Shown piece after piece: positions 59,615 through 64,000 of a stretch of DNA of 64,000 bases. The DNA comes from Fusibacter_C sp942493125 (lineage in GTDB: Bacteria; Bacillota; Clostridia; Peptostreptococcales; Acidaminobacteraceae): NCBI GenBank assembly GCA_942493125.1, contig OW818667.1, forward strand, positions 1,984,001 through 2,048,000, written 5' to 3'. Numbering within the stretch: position 1 is the stretch's first letter; every line of letters begins with the position of its first letter. A program made the translations under genes and the position numbers. A model generated the notes under the pieces. That model worked only from the letters and a program-made list of their open reading frames with translations, was not told the origin of the DNA and made no database searches.

Positions 59615-60849
59615 ATTACTGCCCCTCCTAATCTCCTTCGATCAAGTAGTATCACTAAAAAAATATAGGAAATAAAGTAAAAGAGAGAATCCAAAAACAA
59701 TCTTTGTGAGTTAATTAATAAAAAAAGTGAAATTATCAACAGAATCTTTGATATCCTACTCAAATTTAAAGCAGAAATAAAAAAGAACATAGGTGCTGAT
59801 AGAATAATAGTAAAAAACAAACCATACATAGCCAAAAAAGAAGTTGTTGTACTAGTATTATGAAGTACACCATTAACAACTGATAAAGCTTCTGCTCTAT
59901 TAATACTTTCTGTATAACTGGCTCCCAAAAAAGGATGTTCACTCCAAACTTTTAAATTTGATATGATTGAATCTGTTCGACCAACTAAGGAACTACCTTT
60001 TTGAGTCAGTTTATTCATAGAATCATTTATATAGTCCAAGCTAATAGGGAAAACAAAAACCATAATTACTAAAATTGCACATATACTGAGAATTAACTTC
60101 AAATTTCTTTTTAATAAAATTCCCATATTGATAAGATAAACAATCATCATTATTCCCATTGACATTAATCCTGGTGTAGATAAAGTCGAAATTATGGTTA
60201 GTACTAATATTAATATTGCTGTGTTTTTGTGTCTGATATTATTTTTTGTAAACATCAAAAAAAACAAGGCGAAATTTAAATATACTGAATACACACCCAT
60301 TTCTCTAAAAATGCCTGTATTTCTAGACACCAGCCCAACGTATTGAAAACTCAAACCATAATCTATTACTTGAAAACCTCCCGAATTAAATCCAGTAGGA
60401 AAAAAGGAAATAATTGATGGTATTAACATAGGAACAATATATGTCATTATTAAGGAATAAATCGACAAAACAACCAAAACTTTTACATAATAATTAATAA
60501 AAATATAGGGGTTAACCATTGTTATAAAAAAATAAGATACAAAAAGTAACGATATAATTGTAAAGTTTAAGATATCAAAATCATGGTTAACTAGCATACT
60601 CAGCAAGATCAGAATAGAAGAAATAACTGTGAACAGAAAAATATCCATGCTCATTTTTGCCTTCTTATTGATTAAACAATATAAAATAAAGATAGTACTA
60701 AAAAATGCAATAAAAAACAAAAAATACTTTTCGTTTGAAAGTCTTGTAATTACCACTAAAGAAGAAGCAGTTGTTATTATGCTTAAGAAAACTAGTAATT
60801 TACTAAAGATCCCGTTATTTGCTTTTTCGCAGTTAGCCAAATTGTTCAT
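59611..60849 (-). CDS. O-antigen polymerase-like membrane protein (Wzy candidate)
   Basis: A 412-residue protein with about twelve membrane segments. The loop near 170-200 (YVGLVSRNTGIFREMGVYSVYLN) and the larger one near 285-330 (GRTDSIISNLKVWSEHPFLGASY, HNTSTTTSFLAMYGLFF) have the layout of Wzy polymerases, including SRNTGIFREMG in the segment that often reads R.xG.F.EPG. It is probably the repeat-unit polymerase, while the larger ligase-like protein at 47958 could act later. AAGGTG precedes the ATG. Very AT-rich. Confidence 0.85.
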   Translation of the reverse strand: MNNLANCEKANNGIFSKLLVFLSIITTASSLVVITRLSNEKYFLFFIAFFSTIFILYCLINKKAKMSMDIFLFTVISSILILLSMLVNHDFDILNFTIISLLFVSYFFITMVNPYIFINYYVKVLVVLSIYSLIMTYIVPMLIPSIISFFPTGFNSGGFQVIDYGLSFQYVGLVSRNTGIFREMGVYSVYLNFALFFLMFTKNNIRHKNTAILILVLTIISTLSTPGLMSMGIMMIVYLINMGILLKRNLKLILSICAILVIMVFVFPISLDYINDSMNKLTQKGSSLVGRTDSIISNLKVWSEHPFLGASYTESINRAEALSVVNGVLHNTSTTTSFLAMYGLFFTIILSAPMFFFISALNLSRISKILLIISLFLLINSQRLFLDSLFYFISYIFLVILLDRRRLGGAVI

Positions 60850-60858
60850 AATAACACC

Positions 60859-62109
60859 TTACTCTCTATCTATCATATTCATTATTTTTTTTGCTTGTGC
60901 TATCCTCGACTTGTTGATTACCACATAAATTTTAGCTTTTTCCGCAACTTTCTTTAGTGCATCATAATCCATTCTTAACAAATTGTTTATTGCATCCAAC
61001 ATTGAAGGATAATCACAAATATTAAAGAACAAATCATTATAATCCGCTGGTATACCTGGAAGCTTATACATGAGTGTGGGTGTTCCTGATTCTAAATATT
61101 CAATCACCTTCGATGGGAATGAATATTTTACAAATTCACCTTCAAAACCACGTGGATTAACTAAGATATATGCTTTTTTTTGTAATTCAACAACTTGATT
61201 TCTACTAAGTTGCCCCAAGTACTTGATTCTTTTATCATCTTTTATCAGTTTAATAATATTATTTATATTCAGACCACTACCACATAGCCATAATTCAACG
61301 TTTTCTTCACTTACACTTTTAAAAGTTTGTATCAACTCTAAAATGCCATATCTTTCGTCCATTGTACCAGTATAGAGTACAACTTTTTTTTCAGCTAAAT
61401 TTCTTACTATTTCATCACTTAAACATTTGTTACTTTGTGCAGTCAAATCATAGTCTGAAATACCCTCAACAACACACCATGGTTTACCAAAACTATTAAC
61501 TTTTTCGTTCATATACTTTGTCATAAACACAAAATAATCAATGTCTTTCAAATATTTTTTTTGTTTTTTTGTATCCATAATCTTTAACAAATCAAACAAT
61601 TTGCCTCGAGATCCTTTTGCATTCATGTGCTCGGGTAAGTCAGGACATATTAAACAAACTTTTAAATTGGGATTGTCCTTTTTAATATATGAGGCTGCAG
61701 ATAAAAAAGCTGTATTCATTGAATAAACATACAATATTTTATCATTTATAACATTGCTCTCAACCCAGTTCTTAAGATGATTCTTAATTCTTATGGTTCG
61801 ATCTATTTCTTTGATTCCAAACAAATTAATAAAACCAATATTAATATCTGTTGCACCATCTTTGTGCTTCCAATACTTTGTATGGATTAAGCATTTTTTG
61901 TAATATTTCGGATAACTCCCTATAAAAAGTGCATTTATCAAAGTAAGTGGCTTGTTGCTTATACCTTCTAAACCATTTACGAGCTTCCATTGAAAAGCAC
62001 TAGCGGCTGTCTGGATATAATGTTTACTATTCCTTTCAATTTCATTAACGCTTTCCTGATCAAACAATCCACCAAGGAATGCAAAATCGCTATTATCTGG
62101 GAGTTTCAT
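60859..62109 (-). CDS. Glycosyltransferase (GT4-like)
   Basis: A 416-residue GT-B enzyme. ILYVYSMNTAFLSAASYIKKDNPNLKVCLICPDLPEHMN (about 125-163), EKKVVLYTGTMDERYGILELIQTF (about 232-255), VELWLCGSGLNINNII and SFPSKVIEYLESGTPTLMYKLPGIPADY (about 332-359) with the donor-site glutamate. It follows the FucNAc-forming genes and may transfer that sugar; this is positional inference. The ATG overlaps the capG stop (ATGA) and follows GGGGGAAGG. Confidence 0.88.
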   Translation of the reverse strand: MKLPDNSDFAFLGGLFDQESVNEIERNSKHYIQTAASAFQWKLVNGLEGISNKPLTLINALFIGSYPKYYKKCLIHTKYWKHKDGATDINIGFINLFGIKEIDRTIRIKNHLKNWVESNVINDKILYVYSMNTAFLSAASYIKKDNPNLKVCLICPDLPEHMNAKGSRGKLFDLLKIMDTKKQKKYLKDIDYFVFMTKYMNEKVNSFGKPWCVVEGISDYDLTAQSNKCLSDEIVRNLAEKKVVLYTGTMDERYGILELIQTFKSVSEENVELWLCGSGLNINNIIKLIKDDKRIKYLGQLSRNQVVELQKKAYILVNPRGFEGEFVKYSFPSKVIEYLESGTPTLMYKLPGIPADYNDLFFNICDYPSMLDAINNLLRMDYDALKKVAEKAKIYVVINKSRIAQAKKIMNMIDRE

Positions 62110-63236
62110 TCTGCCTTCCCCCACACCACTCTATTAACATAATCCGTATAGGACAGTATAATTCTCACTACTTTATCTGACACGTTAGGCATACTGTAAT
62201 CACTTACAGCTCTAAGCGTATTAGGCTCCTGTTTTTCAAGTATTGCCAGTCCCTGTAATATTCTTTCTATTTTAAGTCCAACCATCATCACTGAAGCTTC
62301 TTCCATCGCCTCTGGTCTCTCATGTGCTTGTCTGATATTAAGTGCTTTAAAACCTAAGATAGATGACTCTTCGCTGATTGTGCCACTATCACTTAATACT
62401 ACTTTAGCATGCATCTGAAGCTTAACATAATCGTTAAAGCCCATCGGTTTCAATGTTTGAATTAAAGGATTTAAAGTGATGCCTTTTGCCTCTATCATCT
62501 TCTTGGTTCTCGGATGTGTACTGATAATTACGGGTAGTTGGTATGTGTCAGCGATGGCATTTAAACTTTCTACGAGATCGCCAAAATTGACTTCAGAGTT
62601 GATATTTTCTTCTCTGTGTGCAGATACAACGAAATACTGACCTTCTTTGAGGTTTAATGTCTCAATTATTGATGACATATGAATGTCATCTTTTCTTGAA
62701 CTTAAGACTTCAAACATTGGGCTACCAGTCTTGATAATTCTGTCGGCTGGTAGACCTTCACGTAGTAAGTACTCTCTAGCTATATCACTGTAGGTCAAAT
62801 TGATATCAGCTGTGTGATCGACGATTTTTCTGTTTGTTTCTTCTGGAACTCTCTGATCAAAACAGCGATTACCAGCTTCCATATGGAATATTGGTATATG
62901 TCTTCTCTTTGCTGCTATTGCACAAAGACAGCTGTTGGTATCACCAAGAACTAAGAAAGCATCTGGTTTTATTTCTTCAAGGATTGGGTCAATTTTCACT
63001 AGTATATTTCCGATCGTTTCTACTGCAGTACCCGTTGCAGCATTTAAAAAATAATCCGGTTTTTTTAGTTTGAAATCATTGAAAAACACTTCGTTGAGTT
63101 CATAGTCATAGTTTTGACCAGTATGAACGAGAATATGTTCGATTGCTTCAGATGCTTCTAATTTATTGATAACAGCGGATAACCGTATAATTTCTGGTCT
63201 TGTTCCGACAACTGTCATGACTTTTAGTTTCTTCAC
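62106..63236 (-). CDS. capG: UDP-N-acetyl sugar 2-epimerase (CapG/WbjD/FnlC type)
   Basis: A 376-residue epimerase of the WecB fold: MTVVGTRPEIIRLSAVINKLE (about 7-27), HTGQNYDYELNEVFF (about 43), HMEAGNRCFDQRVPEETNRKIVDHTADINLTYSD (about 118-151), SAHREENI and LSDSGTISEESSILGFKALNIR (about 285-306). Fused order with capF upstream marks it as the enzyme that inverts C2 to give UDP-L-FucNAc. The real start is the GTG at 63236 with GGAGG six bases upstream; the long ORF to 63389 overlaps capF and is not a better choice. Confidence 0.93.
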   Translation of the reverse strand: MKKLKVMTVVGTRPEIIRLSAVINKLEASEAIEHILVHTGQNYDYELNEVFFNDFKLKKPDYFLNAATGTAVETIGNILVKIDPILEEIKPDAFLVLGDTNSCLCAIAAKRRHIPIFHMEAGNRCFDQRVPEETNRKIVDHTADINLTYSDIAREYLLREGLPADRIIKTGSPMFEVLSSRKDDIHMSSIIETLNLKEGQYFVVSAHREENINSEVNFGDLVESLNAIADTYQLPVIISTHPRTKKMIEAKGITLNPLIQTLKPMGFNDYVKLQMHAKVVLSDSGTISEESSILGFKALNIRQAHERPEAMEEASVMMVGLKIERILQGLAILEKQEPNTLRAVSDYSMPNVSDKVVRIILSYTDYVNRVVWGKAE

Positions 63237-63237
63237 A

Positions 63238-64000
63238 TTAAACCTCCAAAAAATAGGTGTCAGGTCTATCAGGATCAAACGCCTCATTTGCCCACATAAT
63301 AGTAACCATATCTGCATTGCCCAAATTCTCAATGTTATGGGTATAACCTGGCGGAATATCAACAACCTCAAGTTTATCGCCACTAACAAAATACTCTAGT
63401 ATATAGTTCGAATCTATACGTCTAAAACGGATGACACCACTGCCACTCACTACGAGAAATTTTTCGTTTTTTGTATGGTGCCAATGATTGCCCTTCGTTA
63501 TACCAGGCTTTGATATATTAACAGAAACTTGACCTCTGTCTGGTGTTTTGATGAACTCTGTAAAAGAGCCACGAGGATCGACATTCATTTTTAATGGGTA
63601 ATTAAATTGATCACTCGGCAAATAGCTCAAGAAGGTACTATAAAGCTTCTTAGTAAAGGCATCCGTCATATCTGGTATTGAGCGATTATCACGACTCATT
63701 TTAAAGCCTTCGAGTTTACTCACAATGTCTCCAAGAGAAACCGTGTGGATGATAGGGACTTCGCAAAATGCACCGATCTGATTTTCATTGCCTTTTAGTG
63801 CATTCTTTAGCTCGAAAACAACATCGTCTATATACACGAGTTTCATAATGACGCTTGGATCGTTTACTTTGATTGGTAAGTCGTGAGTCATGTTATGACA
63901 GAATGTCGCCACGGCACTATTGTAATTCGGTCTACACCATTTGCCAAAAACATTTGGAAATCTATACACCAATACTTTAGCACCAGTTTCTCTACTGTAG
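63238..64000 (-). CDS. capF: UDP-sugar epimerase/reductase with cupin tail (CapF/WbjC type), partial
   Basis: The C-terminal 253 codons of a CapF-type enzyme; the start is beyond base 64000, and the frame stays open to the edge (YSRETGAKVLVYRFPNVFGKW). The first part is the end of an SDR domain; the last 110 residues are a WxcM-like cupin (KPGITKGNHWHHTKNEKFLVVSGSGVIRFR, PPGYTHNIENLG). CapF epimerises and reduces the 4-keto intermediate to UDP-2-acetamido-2,6-dideoxy-L-talose, which CapG turns into UDP-L-FucNAc. The stop is one base before the capG start. Confidence 0.93.
   Translation of the reverse strand, partial: YSRETGAKVLVYRFPNVFGKWCRPNYNSAVATFCHNMTHDLPIKVNDPSVIMKLVYIDDVVFELKNALKGNENQIGAFCEVPIIHTVSLGDIVSKLEGFKMSRDNRSIPDMTDAFTKKLYSTFLSYLPSDQFNYPLKMNVDPRGSFTEFIKTPDRGQVSVNISKPGITKGNHWHHTKNEKFLVVSGSGVIRFRRIDSNYILEYFVSGDKLEVVDIPPGYTHNIENLGNADMVTIMWANEAFDPDRPDTYFLEV

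Noticed and set aside
63237..63389. Longer N-terminus for the 2-epimerase
   Set aside because: The extension overlaps capF out of frame, and a GTG with a perfectly spaced GGAGG starts at the family's usual N-terminus.

Overview
The window reads as a chromosome segment of a Gram-positive, motile member of the Bacillota, most likely class Clostridia. The reasons are strong AGGAGG-type ribosome binding sites, SLH-domain and LPXTG surface proteins, a SipW/TasA matrix locus, c-di-GMP riboswitches of classes I and II, a DUF3787-type protein and AT-rich DNA. No rRNA, tRNA or CRISPR array was seen. Almost every gene from 8.4 kb onward is on the minus strand.

1-2.8 kb: a sugar ABC importer (ATPase cut by the window edge, lipoprotein binding protein) with its LacI-type repressor and two palindromic operators. 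3.0-5.8 kb: a plus-strand cluster of a small membrane protein, a DUF1538 membrane protein and a protein with two PII-like domains. 6.1-8.1 kb: a methyl-accepting chemotaxis protein. 8.4-10.5 kb: a REP-associated (Y1, RAYT-type) transposase, a VanZ-like protein and a GreA/B-like protein.

10.7-26.2 kb is a surface/matrix island. It holds a TapA-position protein, SipW signal peptidase, three SipW-type secreted proteins (one with a propeller-like insert), an LPKTG protein, a SARP-like regulator with a GGDEF relic, two further LPXTG proteins with variable tandem repeats, a GGDEF-EAL protein that looks like a c-di-GMP phosphodiesterase, and an SLH protein. Three of the surface transcripts carry c-di-GMP aptamers: class I upstream of the TasA-like gene, class I upstream of the InlB-repeat LPXTG gene, and a tandem class II pair upstream of the TEAT-repeat LPXTG gene. 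Each has a possible alternative stem at the Shine-Dalgarno, so c-di-GMP could jointly switch on matrix and adhesins.

26.4-30.1 kb: a MacAB-like ABC export operon. 30.5-43.6 kb: a His-rich DUF3787-like protein, a giant SLH/beta-helix protein with five 215-residue repeats, a DUF368 (PopT-like) lipid carrier transporter, a GH5-like lipoprotein, small genes, a broken SWIM-type gene, and a toxin-antitoxin pair with a Panacea-domain antitoxin.

43.7-64 kb: a minus-strand exopolysaccharide operon cut by the window edge. It has CapF/CapG (UDP-L-FucNAc), RmlA/RmlB/FdtA/FdtB plus acetyltransferases (dTDP-3-acetamido-3,6-dideoxyhexose), glycosyltransferases, a pyruvyltransferase-like protein, Wzx, Wzy-like proteins and a CapD-type dehydratase. 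Its middle (about 47.4-62.1 kb) looks much more AT-rich than its surroundings.

The most unusual signal is a dispersed ~30-bp repeat, TGAGT-N20-ACTCA with core TGCCAGG, in about 23 copies, nearly all between 5.8 and 26.4 kb. It is orientation-locked to the 3' ends of genes, often provides or overlaps the TGA stop codon, is often followed by a related CCAGGA-stem terminator, and flanks the RAYT gene as an inverted pair. It looks like a REP-type element specialised for gene ends.
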